Notes under the pieces: generated by a model
Told to the model about the DNA's origin: nothing
Seen by the model: only the letters and a program-made list of their open reading frames with translations
Database searches by the model: none
Translations under genes and position numbers: made by a program
Assembly (NCBI RefSeq): GCF_947500765.1
Contig: NZ_CANMTH010000010.1
Coordinates: 62,001 to 126,000, forward strand
DNA: 64,000 nucleotides
Direction: 5' to 3'
Origin: an uncultured Formosa sp.
Lineage (GTDB): Bacteria; Bacteroidota; Bacteroidia; Flavobacteriales; Flavobacteriaceae
Shown: in pieces, positions 1-8,221 of the stretch
Position numbering within the stretch: the stretch's first letter is position 1
Layout: each line of letters begins with the position of its first letter

Positions 1-132
1 ATAAATTGACATATCTGAAATCTCTTCAGATTGTTTTAATGTTTCAGTCGCTTCAGCAACTTGTTTTGTTTCTTGTTTACAAGACATTACCCCTAAACAT
101 AGCATACAAAATCCTAAAATATATGTTTTCAT
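1..132 (-). CDS. Partial lipoprotein, probable Sco1/SenC-type protein (N-terminus only)
   Basis: The first 44 codons of a minus-strand gene are present; the rest lies beyond the left edge. The protein opens with MKTYILGFCMLCLGVMSCKQ, a lipoprotein signal peptide with the lipobox Cys at about residue 18, so it should be a lipid-anchored envelope protein. It begins 16 bp after the nirV stop and is the third gene of the nirK-nirV transcript. Sco/SenC copper chaperones are common in this position in denitrification operons, and the last visible residues (Met-Ser-Ile-Tyr) resemble the start of Sco domains in Flavobacteriaceae. That identification is inference; only the lipoprotein signal is seen directly. 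Confidence 0.55.
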   Translation of the reverse strand, partial: MKTYILGFCMLCLGVMSCKQETKQVAEATETLKQSEEISDMSIY

Positions 133-148
133 TTCTTTTCTTTTTTAA

Positions 149-928
149 TTATTCAAATGGCATATCTTGCACACATCGAAAGCCTAAGTTCTTAATATTA
201 TAACGTGCTGTAATACTTCCACGAAATGCATAGCGCATAAAGGCAGCATAATTCATTAAATCGGTAGCTCCTACAGCAGCACTTCCGCAGAATAGATTGG
301 TATCTTTATCGACATCTTTTCGAGATTCTCCTGTAATTAATATGGAATTAAAATCTGAAGTCCATTCCCAAACCAAACCGTGTAAATCTTTTATTCCCCA
401 AAAATTTTCCGGGTTCCGTCCTACTTCATACGTATTTGTTCGCGGTGCTTCGTACCAGGAAAGAATTTTCTCGTTATATGTTTTCTTTACCCGTGCATCT
501 GCAAGTTCTTCATCTGCCATAGCAACATATTCCCATTCATCTACCGTTGGTAATCGTTTACCCTGACACTCACAATACTTACTTGCAGCAAACCAAGACA
601 CATACGTTATCGGACTTTTAAGATGTTCTGTACTGTTTAGAATTGTATCGTTTTTCCAATTTCTTAAATACATTTCATCTGCAAATAATCGTTTTACGTT
701 TGACTTTTGCCATTTAGGATACTGCTTTACAAAATCTACGTATTGTTCATTTGTAACGGGTAGTTTGTCCATAAAAAAATCATTCACTGTAACTAAAACA
801 GAGTCTCTACCATAAAGCGGAATATAACTTCCGCCTTGAATGTGTAACATATCTTTGCTTGTTTGTCCAAACACTATAGTTTGCAATAGAATCGCTATAC
901 CAAATAATATATATGTTTTTTTAAACAT
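149..928 (-). CDS. nirV: NirV-like protein, SUMF1/formylglycine-generating-enzyme fold
   Basis: A 259-residue protein with a cleavable signal peptide (residues 1-22, ending VFG-Q). It has the SUMF1/FGE-sulfatase fold, shown by VTNEQYVDFV, PITYVSWFAASKYCECQGKR, LPTVDEWEYVAMA, LHGLVWEWTSDF and the C-terminal NLGFRC. The Cys pair used by true formylglycine-generating enzymes (R-G-G-S-W-x-C...C-N-R-Y) is missing: the matching stretch reads F-C-G-S-A-A-V-G and has no second Cys. It is therefore more likely the accessory protein NirV than a sulfatase activator. NirV genes sit beside nirK in other denitrifiers, and this one starts 9 bp after the nirK stop. Its exact role in nitrite reductase function is not established. 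Confidence 0.8.
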   Translation of the reverse strand: MFKKTYILFGIAILLQTIVFGQTSKDMLHIQGGSYIPLYGRDSVLVTVNDFFMDKLPVTNEQYVDFVKQYPKWQKSNVKRLFADEMYLRNWKNDTILNSTEHLKSPITYVSWFAASKYCECQGKRLPTVDEWEYVAMADEELADARVKKTYNEKILSWYEAPRTNTYEVGRNPENFWGIKDLHGLVWEWTSDFNSILITGESRKDVDKDTNLFCGSAAVGATDLMNYAAFMRYAFRGSITARYNIKNLGFRCVQDMPFE

Positions 929-937
929 TGTTTTTAG

Positions 938-2407
938 TTATTTCTGGTTTCTAACTTTTTCAACCATTTCTGTGGTGACTACTTTTTTAGAATTTCCCCA
1001 ACTGTTATAAACGTAAGTTAAAACGTTAGCAATTTCGCTAGGCGATAAACTTTGTCTTGTCATTACACTATTATACGTTTCGCCATTCACTGTTATCTCT
1101 CCTGTTAATCCATTAAGCACAACACCTATAGCTCTATTTACATCGGCATTTAAAAAATCTGAATTTGCTAAAGGAGGGAATGCACTTGGTATACCTTGAC
1201 CTTCACTTTGGTGACACGCAAAACAGGTTTGCATATACGCTTGCTTACCGCGTTCTAATTGCTCTTCTAAGGATTGTAATGGGGCTTCTTCAACAACATT
1301 ATCGCCTTCTGGCATGGTTTGAATTCCACCACCTTCTGGTAAATAAATATCGTCTCTTAGCTCTCCAGAATATATTTTTTTATCTTCTTCACCTTCAACT
1401 TTAAGCATGCCTAAGGCTCCTTTATTAAATGCTCTAAAGATAGAGTGATCTACCATAATAAATGTTCCAGGTACTTCCACTTTAAATTCAACAATTGCAG
1501 CACCTCCGGCAGGTATTAAGGTGGTTTGTACATTTGTATTTATAAGATCGCCTCCTTCTACATGAACTTTATCAAATATCTCTCCAATTACATGAAAAGA
1601 TGAAACTAAGTTTGGTCCGCCATTCCCTACAAATAATCGTACAGTTTCTCCAACATTAGCAGTAATAGCATTATCGCCTGTAAGTGCACCAACTTTACCA
1701 TTAAACACGACATAATCTGCTTTTTCATCTATCGCTTTTTGCATATCAAAAGCCTGCAAACCACGCTCTCCATGGGCACCTTTAGTATAAAAATCGCCTT
1801 GCATGAGGTAATATTCTTTATCTACTAAAGGAAGTCCGCCTTCCGGTTCTACTAAAATTAGTCCGTACATTCCATTTGCAATATGCATTCCTACAGGAGC
1901 AGTCGCACAGTGATACACAAATAATCCGGGATTTAAGACTTTAAAAGAAAACACTTTTTCATGACCAGGGGCTACAAAAGAAGATTCGGCACCTCCTCCA
2001 GGACCATTTACAGCATGCAAATCGATGTTATGTGGTAATTTATTATCTGGATGATTCTTTAAATGAAACTCTACTTCATCTCCGACACGTGTTCTTATAA
2101 AACTTCCTGGAACCGAACCTCCAAAAGTCCAATACACATAACTTACTCCATTAGTCATTTCACCTTCTTCCTCCAGAATTTCCATATCGACTATAAGTTT
2201 TTTAGCTTTTCGTCTACCCACTGGGGTTGGTACATGTGGTGGTGCGGTTAATTCTGCAAGCATTTCATGACTAACAGGAATATCTACGGCTTCTATCTGC
2301 TCTTTTTTGTCTTTGTTAGAACAAGTTGTTAAAGTTATAAAAGCGAATGCTATAAAGGCTTGCCTCCAATTAAAGCATGATGTTAAAAAGTATTGTTTAG
2401 TTTTCAT
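938..2407 (-). CDS. nirK: Copper nitrite reductase (AniA-like) with C-terminal cytochrome c domain
   Basis: Reduces nitrite to nitric oxide in the periplasm. The 489-residue lipoprotein has its lipobox Cys at residue 29. Two cupredoxin domains carry all copper ligands: His126 and Asp129/His131 (LPHNIDLH), His166-Cys167 (FVYHCATAPVGMH), His175 and Met180, His272 (SSFHVIGEIFDKV) and His321 (VDHSIFRAFNKG). The SSFHVIGEIFD and VDHSIFRAFNKGALG stretches place it with the AniA/class II enzymes. A class I cytochrome c domain follows (CFACH, Cys395/Cys398/His399, probable axial Met449), so the electron donor is fused in cis. It is first in an operon with nirV and a Sco-like gene. The promoter carries an FNR-type site, a perfect TAnnTTTG box and a candidate Rrf2 site, so induction by low oxygen and nitric oxide is likely (inference). 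Confidence 0.95.
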   Translation of the reverse strand: MKTKQYFLTSCFNWRQAFIAFAFITLTTCSNKDKKEQIEAVDIPVSHEMLAELTAPPHVPTPVGRRKAKKLIVDMEILEEEGEMTNGVSYVYWTFGGSVPGSFIRTRVGDEVEFHLKNHPDNKLPHNIDLHAVNGPGGGAESSFVAPGHEKVFSFKVLNPGLFVYHCATAPVGMHIANGMYGLILVEPEGGLPLVDKEYYLMQGDFYTKGAHGERGLQAFDMQKAIDEKADYVVFNGKVGALTGDNAITANVGETVRLFVGNGGPNLVSSFHVIGEIFDKVHVEGGDLINTNVQTTLIPAGGAAIVEFKVEVPGTFIMVDHSIFRAFNKGALGMLKVEGEEDKKIYSGELRDDIYLPEGGGIQTMPEGDNVVEEAPLQSLEEQLERGKQAYMQTCFACHQSEGQGIPSAFPPLANSDFLNADVNRAIGVVLNGLTGEITVNGETYNSVMTRQSLSPSEIANVLTYVYNSWGNSKKVVTTEMVEKVRNQK

Positions 2408-2441
2408 ACAATTAAGTTATTTATTTGTGGTTATTATAAAG

Positions 2442-2457
2442 CGGACAATTTTATCCG
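2442..2457. promoter_or_regulatory. Candidate Rrf2/NsrR operator in the nirK leader
   Basis: A 16-bp imperfect palindrome, read on the nirK strand as CGGATAAAATTGTCCG. Its core GATA-N4-TGTC is identical, with the same spacing, to the palindrome in the promoter of the divergent Rrf2 gene (2701-2716). It lies just downstream of the predicted nirK transcription start, a repressor position. Assignment to the Rrf2 regulator is inference. Confidence 0.5.
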
Positions 2458-2467
2458 ATTTATATAT

Positions 2468-2475
2468 CAAATATA
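2468..2475 (-). promoter_or_regulatory. nirK -7 promoter box TATATTTG
   Basis: A perfect match to the Bacteroidota -7 consensus TAnnTTTG on the nirK strand, about 60 bp upstream of the start codon. The FNR-type palindrome 2499-2510 is centred 36.5 bp upstream of its last base. Confidence 0.6.
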
Positions 2476-2498
2476 TAGATATTACTTTTTTTTAAACA

Positions 2499-2510
2499 TG
2501 ATAATTATCA
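2499..2510. promoter_or_regulatory. FNR-type site TGATAATTATCA in the nirK promoter
   Basis: A perfect 12-bp palindrome with the FNR/DNR core TGAT-N4-ATCA. Relative to the TAnnTTTG box its centre falls near -41, the class II activator position. Oxygen- or NO-responsive activation by a Crp/Fnr protein is inferred. The family member encoded at 17275-17907 lacks the Glu that normally reads TTGA, so the activator is probably encoded elsewhere. Confidence 0.55.
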
Positions 2511-2700
2511 GGTTATTAAAAGCAGCCATAAGAATAATTAATTATTCACTAATTTTTTAAATATATAAGGAATAAAATCTAAAACTGATTTAAGTCATTT
2601 ATAAACTCGAACCTAATACCTACCTTTAAAAAATAAACAAATAATTAACTATTAAACAAGTAGTTAAAAACATTAAAAAACATAAAATTTGAATTAATTA

Positions 2701-2716
2701 AAGATATTCGTGTCTT
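2701..2716. promoter_or_regulatory. Candidate autoregulatory operator of the Rrf2 gene
   Basis: Palindrome AAGATATTCGTGTCTT, 40 bp upstream of the rrf2 start and directly abutting a near-consensus -7 box (TAATTTTT, 2716-2723). It shares GATA-N4-TGTC with the site in the nirK leader. Occupancy would block RNA polymerase, so negative autoregulation is likely (inference). Confidence 0.5.
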
Positions 2717-2755
2717 AATTTTTCTGTTTTTATATACTAAAAAACACTAAAAAAT

Positions 2756-3190
2756 ATGTTTTCAAAAGCATGTGAATACGGTATTAGAGCCACAATATTT
2801 ATTGCAGTTAATTCTTTAGAAAATAGACGTGTGAGTCCTAAAGAAATTGCAAAAGAGATTAATTCTCCAGAAGCATTTACTGCTAAAATTTTACAAGCTT
2901 TAGCAAGAAATCATGTTGTGAACTCTATAAAAGGAGCACATGGTGGGTTTGAAATTGATATAGTAAATATAAAAAAAATAAAACTTTCGGATATTGTTGT
3001 AGCTATTGATGGTGATCAGATTTACGAAAGTTGCGGTATCGGATTACATGTTTGTAATGACGATAGTCCATGCCCTATGCATCAAAAATTTAAATCGATT
3101 CGAGCCGATTTGAAACACATGTTAGAATCTACAAATCTTGAAGAATTAGCTACAGATATAGAATTAGGAAAAGCGTTATTAAAACGCTAA
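2756..3190 (+). CDS. Rrf2-family regulator, NsrR/IscR-like, probable NO or Fe-S sensor
   Basis: A 144-residue winged-helix Rrf2 protein. The N-terminal helix (FSKACEYGIRATIFIAV) and wing (KGAHGGFEI) are typical. Three cysteines, Cys93, Cys100 and Cys106 (C-X6-C-X5-C), sit in the loop that binds the Fe-S cluster in NsrR and IscR, so cluster-based sensing is expected. It is divergent from nirK across a 348-bp region holding two matching palindromes. From family knowledge, NsrR-type proteins repress NO-metabolism genes until NO damages the cluster; the position here fits nitrite reductase control. An IscR-like role cannot be excluded, but no iron-sulfur assembly genes are nearby. Confidence 0.85.
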   Translation: MFSKACEYGIRATIFIAVNSLENRRVSPKEIAKEINSPEAFTAKILQALARNHVVNSIKGAHGGFEIDIVNIKKIKLSDIVVAIDGDQIYESCGIGLHVCNDDSPCPMHQKFKSIRADLKHMLESTNLEELATDIELGKALLKR

Positions 3191-3483
3191 ATATCAAATA
3201 TTAATACACAAATAAAGAATAATACATTTTGAATTTATATAACGGTCAATATTTCTTATAACCTAACCTTTAACACTCATATTTTAGCTTCCTTCTTGGA
3301 TTAATAATGATGTAATAAATCTAGATTAAATTCATAATTCTTATTATAAATTCTTTCATTCGTGCTTACAGTAGTCTAACAACAGGCTCAGAAAAAGAAA
3401 ATACACTTAACATTTGTTAACAAGTTACATTTTTAAAACTCATAAATAGTTGTATTTTTACACCTAATAAAATCAAATTATTA

Positions 3484-4248
3484 ATGGGTAAGATCATTGC
3501 AATTGCAAATCAAAAAGGAGGCGTAGGAAAAACAACGACTTCTATTAATTTAGCAGCCTCTTTAGGGGTGCTTGAAAAGAAAGTATTGCTGATTGATGCC
3601 GATCCTCAAGCCAATGCCACTTCGGGATTAGGTATAGATGTTGAGACTGTTGAAATTGGAACTTACCAATTATTGGAACATACCAATACAGCAAAGGAAG
3701 CTATACTACAAACCGAAACTCCGAATTTAGACATCATTGCATCGCATATAGACTTAGTTGCTATTGAAATTGAACTTGTAGATAAGGACGATAGAGAATA
3801 TATGCTAAAACGTGCTTTAGCAGAAGTTAAAGACGATTACGATTATATTATAATTGATTGTGCCCCATCTTTAGGCTTATTAACCCTTAATGCGTTAACA
3901 GCTTCAGATGCTGTAATTATCCCAATTCAATGCGAATATTTTGCTCTTGAAGGTTTAGGTAAATTATTAAATACTGTTAAAAGTGTTCAAAAAATACATA
4001 ACCCTGAATTAGATATTGAAGGTTTATTGTTAACCATGTACGATTCACGTTTAAGACTTTCTAACCAAGTGGTAGAAGAAGTACAAAAACATTTTAATGA
4101 TATGGTTTTTAAAACTATTATACAACGAAATGTACGTTTAAGTGAAGCACCAAGTTTTGGTGAAAGCATTATTAATTTTGATGCAAGTAGTAAAGGTGCC
4201 ATTAACTATTTAAGTTTGGCTAAAGAAATAATAAACAAAAACTCCTAG
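3484..4248 (+). CDS. parA: Chromosome partitioning ATPase ParA (Soj)
   Basis: A 254-residue Walker-type ATPase of the ParA/MinD family. The deviant Walker A motif KGGVGKTT lies at residues 11-18, with LLIDADPQANATSG and the Walker B region YIIIDCAPSLGLLTLNAL. It works with ParB to move replication-origin regions apart. It is followed 9 bp later by parB, the standard chromosomal pair, and parAB usually lie near the replication origin. The 293 bp upstream hold no gene. They do contain a TTAAC-N4-GTTAA palindrome (3407-3420) of unknown meaning. Confidence 0.97.
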   Translation: MGKIIAIANQKGGVGKTTTSINLAASLGVLEKKVLLIDADPQANATSGLGIDVETVEIGTYQLLEHTNTAKEAILQTETPNLDIIASHIDLVAIEIELVDKDDREYMLKRALAEVKDDYDYIIIDCAPSLGLLTLNALTASDAVIIPIQCEYFALEGLGKLLNTVKSVQKIHNPELDIEGLLLTMYDSRLRLSNQVVEEVQKHFNDMVFKTIIQRNVRLSEAPSFGESIINFDASSKGAINYLSLAKEIINKNS

Positions 4249-4257
4249 ATAAAGAAT

Positions 4258-5172
4258 ATGGCGAAGGCAGTAAGAAAACAAGCATTAGGAAGAGGATTAT
4301 CTGCATTATTAAAAGACCCGACTAACGATATTAACTCGGTTCAAGACAAAAATGCTGATAAGGTTATAGGAAATATTGTAGAGTTAGAATTAAGTACTAT
4401 TGAAATGAATCCATTTCAGCCACGTACTAATTTTAACGAAGAATCACTGCGTGAACTATCTTCATCTATAAAAGAACTTGGGGTTATTCAGCCCATTACA
4501 GTTAGAAAATTAGACTTTAATACCTATCAATTAGTTTCAGGAGAACGCCGTATGCGCGCTTCAGAATATTTAGGATTAAAAACCATTCCTGCTTACATTC
4601 GTATTGCAAACGACCAGGAGTCTTTAGAAATGGCTTTAGTTGAAAATATTCAACGTCAAGATTTAGACCCTATAGAAATTGCTTTATCGTACCAACGTTT
4701 AATTGATGAAATTAATCTAACACAAGAACAAATGAGTGAACGTGTTGGAAAAAAACGTTCTACAATTGCAAATTATTTACGCCTTTTAAAATTAGATCCA
4801 ATCATTCAAACAGGAATGCGCGACGGATTTATTTCTATGGGACACGGTCGTGCAATTATTAATATTGAAGACCAAAGTGTTCAAATAGAAATTTACACAC
4901 GTATCTTAAAACAAAAATTATCGGTTAGAGATACTGAAAGTTTAGTTAAAAATTATAATGAAAATAAATCTTTAGATGCTGCAAAACCTGCAGATAAAAA
5001 AGAACCAGAAACACCAAAATTTGTGACTAAAAGTATCGAAGATTTTTCTGATTATTTCGGACATAAAATCGATATAAAAATAGCTAAAAATGGAAAAGGA
5101 AAAATTACAATTCCTTTTCATTCTGAAGAAGACTTTAATCGTATAAAAAAACTTGTACAGAGTGCAAAGTAA
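4258..5172 (+). CDS. parB: Chromosome partitioning protein ParB (Spo0J)
   Basis: A 304-residue ParB. The N-terminal CTPase/sulfiredoxin-like domain contains NPFQPR and SGERRMRASEYLGL. The central helix-turn-helix contains MSERVGKKRSTIANYLRLL, and a C-terminal dimerisation region follows. It binds parS sites and loads as a sliding clamp next to ParA. No obvious parS copy was seen in the window. Its 3' end overlaps the DUF5683 gene. Confidence 0.97.
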   Translation: MAKAVRKQALGRGLSALLKDPTNDINSVQDKNADKVIGNIVELELSTIEMNPFQPRTNFNEESLRELSSSIKELGVIQPITVRKLDFNTYQLVSGERRMRASEYLGLKTIPAYIRIANDQESLEMALVENIQRQDLDPIEIALSYQRLIDEINLTQEQMSERVGKKRSTIANYLRLLKLDPIIQTGMRDGFISMGHGRAIINIEDQSVQIEIYTRILKQKLSVRDTESLVKNYNENKSLDAAKPADKKEPETPKFVTKSIEDFSDYFGHKIDIKIAKNGKGKITIPFHSEEDFNRIKKLVQSAK

Positions 5173-5821
5173 ATTTTTTATAACCACCCTACTCTCTTTT
5201 TTTTTCTGCTTAAATAGCCTTGCGCAAGAAGCCAGTAAAGAACAGTCTACAAACACTAAAAAAATTGTAGACACATTGGTTGTGGACAACACTAAGATTA
5301 TAACCACATCTGAAGAAACAGTAGTTACAACAACAGATACATTAGCAATAAAACCTGAAAAAGAATCTAGGCTTACAGATCCCTTAGCACCTGCACGTGC
5401 AGCATTTTACTCTGCTATTCTTCCTGGTTTAGGACAAGCTTACAATAGAAAATACTGGAAAATTCCAATTGTATACGCTGCCATTGGTACAGGTATTTAT
5501 TTTTATATAGATAACAACAATGCTTATAACAGCTATCGCGATGCTTACAAACGTAGATTAGCTGGTTTTACAGATGATGAATATTATGGTAGAATATCTG
5601 ATGATGGTTTAATTAATGCGCAAGAACAATTGCGAGAAAACAAAGAATTATCTTTATTAATTACCCTAGGTTTATACGTCTTAAACATTGTTGATGCTAA
5701 CGTAGATGCGCATCTATTACAATTTAATATTGACGATAATTTATCGCTCTCTCCCCATTTTAAATATAACGAGGTAGAACGCGCCACAAATCTAGGATTC
5801 TCCTTTAACTTTAAATTTTAA
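5162..5821 (+). CDS. DUF5683 family exported protein
   Basis: About 219 residues with a signal peptide ending at LAQ. After a variable Thr-rich spacer comes the DUF5683 core, with PARAAFYSAILPGLGQAYN and a membrane-like segment IPIVYAAIGTGIYFYI. No ATG is available: either the GTG at 5162 (chosen) or a TTG at 5153 starts the gene, both inside the parB 3' end. Function is unknown. The gene keeps this place between parB and dapB in many Flavobacteriia, suggesting co-transcription. Confidence 0.85.
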   Translation: MQSKFFITTLLSFFFCLNSLAQEASKEQSTNTKKIVDTLVVDNTKIITTSEETVVTTTDTLAIKPEKESRLTDPLAPARAAFYSAILPGLGQAYNRKYWKIPIVYAAIGTGIYFYIDNNNAYNSYRDAYKRRLAGFTDDEYYGRISDDGLINAQEQLRENKELSLLITLGLYVLNIVDANVDAHLLQFNIDDNLSLSPHFKYNEVERATNLGFSFNFKF

Positions 5822-5824
5822 AAC

Positions 5825-6529
5825 ATGAAAATTGCATTACTTGGGTACGGTAAAATGGGTAAAACTATTGAACAAATAGCTCTTAAACGTGGCCATGACA
5901 TAGTAATTAAAGCAAGTATTGAAAATCCAAATTACGATATCAAACAAGCAGATATTGCAATAGACTTTAGTATGCCTAGTGCTGCTGTAGGAAATATTTC
6001 TAACTGTTTTAATAATGGTGTTCCTGTTATTTCTGGAACTACAGGTTGGTTAGAAGATTACGATAAAATGACCACTTTATGTAAAGAGAAAAAAAGTGGT
6101 TTTATTTATGCCTCTAACTTTAGTTTAGGTGTAAATATCTTTTTTGAATTAAATAAAACACTGGCTAAAATGATGAGTAATTTAGACCAGTATAATATTA
6201 GTATGGAAGAAGTTCATCATACACAAAAATTAGATGAACCTAGTGGAACGGCTATTTCTTTAGCTAACGATATTATAGCTGAAAACAAAACCTACGAAAA
6301 CTGGGCTTTAAATACTCCAGATACACATACAATTCCTATTGTAGCTAAACGTATTCCTGAAGTTCCAGGAACTCACATTGTAACTTACGAAAGTAGTGTA
6401 GATTCTATTACCATAGAACACAAAGCACATAACAGAGAAGGGTTTGCTTTAGGCGCCGTAATTGCTGCCGAGTGGTTAATGGGAAAAACAGGAGTGTTTA
6501 GCATGAAAGATGTGTTAAATATTGGTTAA
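5825..6529 (+). CDS. dapB: 4-hydroxy-tetrahydrodipicolinate reductase
   Basis: A 234-residue NAD(P)H-dependent reductase of the diaminopimelate/lysine pathway, which supplies the meso-DAP cross-link of peptidoglycan. The N-terminal Rossmann loop is IALLGYGKMGKT. The catalytic signature HHTQKLDEPSGTA holds His131, His132 and Lys135. It is somewhat shorter than proteobacterial DapB, as is usual in Bacteroidota. It begins 3 bp after DUF5683 and belongs to the parB-to-lepB gene string. Confidence 0.96.
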   Translation: MKIALLGYGKMGKTIEQIALKRGHDIVIKASIENPNYDIKQADIAIDFSMPSAAVGNISNCFNNGVPVISGTTGWLEDYDKMTTLCKEKKSGFIYASNFSLGVNIFFELNKTLAKMMSNLDQYNISMEEVHHTQKLDEPSGTAISLANDIIAENKTYENWALNTPDTHTIPIVAKRIPEVPGTHIVTYESSVDSITIEHKAHNREGFALGAVIAAEWLMGKTGVFSMKDVLNIG

Positions 6530-6592
6530 TACTATAAAAATCTGTTACATTACCCCCATTATCAATACTAATACAAATATTCAGATTAATTT

Positions 6593-6607
6593 TTGTCTTT
6601 AAGACAA
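6593..6607. promoter_or_regulatory. Palindrome TTGTCTTTAAGACAA upstream of lepB
   Basis: A perfect 7-1-7 inverted repeat about 20 bp before the lepB start. The RNA form would be a weak five-pair hairpin without a T-tract, so a protein-binding site is more likely than a terminator. No partner protein can be named. Confidence 0.3.
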
Positions 6608-6626
6608 TTAGCAATACAAGTAGATT

Positions 6627-8210
6627 ATGACTTTAACTCAATGGTTCATTTTTATTCTAATAATCCAATTCGTTCACGGATTAGGTACTTGGAAACTTTA
6701 CGTAAAAGCAGGTAGACAAGCTTGGGAAGCATTTATTCCTGTTTATAATGCTGTAATTTTAATGAAAATAATAAATAGACCATGGTGGTGGACCATCCTT
6801 ATCTTCTTACCTATTGTTAATTTAATTATGTTTCCTGTAATTTGGGTAGAAACAGCTAGAAGTTTTGGTAAAAATTCAACAACAGATACCATTCTTGCTA
6901 TTCTTTCTCTTGGCTTTTACAACTATTACTTAAACTATGTCGCTACAGATTTAGAATATAAAAAAGACAGAAGTTTAGAACCTACAACAAGTGCAGGAGA
7001 TTGGATTAGTTCTATTTTATTTGCTGTTGTTGCTGCAACTATAGTACACACCTATATTATTCAACCATTTACTATTCCAACGTCTTCTTTAGAAAAAACC
7101 TTACTAGTTGGCGATTTTCTGTTTGTAAGTAAGTTAAACTATGGGCCACGTTTGCCACAAACAACTTTAGCATTGCCAATGGTTCACGATTCTATACCAA
7201 AAACGAAATTAAAATCATATATCGCAGACGATAACTTAGAAACGAAAGAGCAATCCTTAAAAAACAAAACGCTTTTACCTTATTTAAGATTACCAGGGTT
7301 TCAAAAAATTAAACGTAATGATATTGTCGTTTTTAACTGGCCTGTAGATACTGTTACAGACTTTTTTAGTACACCAGATCGTAATCACTGGAAACCTGTA
7401 GATAAAAAATCAAATTACGTTAAACGTTGCGTGGGTCTTCCTGGAGATTCTCTAGAAGTAAGAAACGGATATGTATATATTAACGGTAAACAAAACCAAT
7501 TACCAGAACGTGCTAGACTACAATTTAGTTATTTAGTTCAACCTAAAACACACCAATTCAATGCTAAAGAACTAGCAGATCGCTATGGTATTACAGACCG
7601 TTTTGGGATTATAAACGACAAAAACACCTATATGTTTATGTCTATTACAGACGAAGCTGTAGCACAATTTAAAAATCATCCAAACGTAGAAAGTATTACG
7701 CCTATTAAAGAAGAAAAAGGCGTTAGAGATTCTAGAATCTTCCCTCAAAATCCAAATTACAACTGGAATAACGATTTCTTCGGACCATTATATATTCCTC
7801 AAGCAGGTAAAACTATTGCTTTAAATGTAGATGTTTTACCACTTTACAAACGCGTTATTACCGAATACGAAGGTAATAAGTTACAAGTAAAAGGGAATCA
7901 AATATATGTGAATGGTACGGCTACAGATAGTTATACATTTAAACAAGATTACTATTGGATGATGGGAGATAACAGACACAACTCTCAAGATGCTAGAGCT
8001 TGGGGATTTGTACCTTTCGATCACGTAGTGGGTAAACCTGTATTTATTTGGATGAGTTGGGATCAATACGGGAAACCACGTTGGGACCGTTTCTTTACAA
8101 CTGTTGGTGGAAGCGGAAAACCAGTATCTTACTTAATTCCATCGCTTATTATTATTGCAGGATTATTTGGTTTTAACACCTATAGAAAACGCAAAAAAGC
8201 AAATGCATAA
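6627..8210 (+). CDS. lepB: Signal peptidase I, long Bacteroidota form
   Basis: Cleaves Sec signal peptides at the outer face of the inner membrane. At 527 residues it is much longer than the roughly 320-residue E. coli enzyme. Residues 1-110 form an extra multi-helix membrane domain (DUF5684-like, with RPWWWTILIFLPIVNLIMFP). A further membrane helix (about 127-145) then leads into the catalytic domain. The nucleophile is Ser154 (IPTSSLEKTLLVGD) and the general base Lys266 (YVKRCVGLPGDSLEV). The box WMMGDNRHNSQDARAWGFVP is intact. A large insertion separates the catalytic boxes, and a further helix near the C-terminus ends in RKRKK. Confidence 0.95.
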   Translation: MTLTQWFIFILIIQFVHGLGTWKLYVKAGRQAWEAFIPVYNAVILMKIINRPWWWTILIFLPIVNLIMFPVIWVETARSFGKNSTTDTILAILSLGFYNYYLNYVATDLEYKKDRSLEPTTSAGDWISSILFAVVAATIVHTYIIQPFTIPTSSLEKTLLVGDFLFVSKLNYGPRLPQTTLALPMVHDSIPKTKLKSYIADDNLETKEQSLKNKTLLPYLRLPGFQKIKRNDIVVFNWPVDTVTDFFSTPDRNHWKPVDKKSNYVKRCVGLPGDSLEVRNGYVYINGKQNQLPERARLQFSYLVQPKTHQFNAKELADRYGITDRFGIINDKNTYMFMSITDEAVAQFKNHPNVESITPIKEEKGVRDSRIFPQNPNYNWNNDFFGPLYIPQAGKTIALNVDVLPLYKRVITEYEGNKLQVKGNQIYVNGTATDSYTFKQDYYWMMGDNRHNSQDARAWGFVPFDHVVGKPVFIWMSWDQYGKPRWDRFFTTVGGSGKPVSYLIPSLIIIAGLFGFNTYRKRKKANA

Positions 8211-8221
8211 AGCATACTTCT

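Noticed and set aside
149..928. Annotating the SUMF1-fold gene as a sulfatase-activating enzyme
   Set aside because: The catalytic Cys pair is missing and no sulfatase is present; the nirK context supports NirV.
3407..3420. TTAAC-N4-GTTAA palindrome upstream of parA as a Crp/Fnr site
   Set aside because: The 5-N4-5 form fits, but its distance to the best -7-like box (TATTTTTA, 3453-3460) is 46.5 bp, not the 36.5 bp seen at nirK and tauE; evidence is too weak.
3484..6529. parS sites near parAB
   Set aside because: No copy close to the TGTTTCACGTGAAACA consensus was found by eye.
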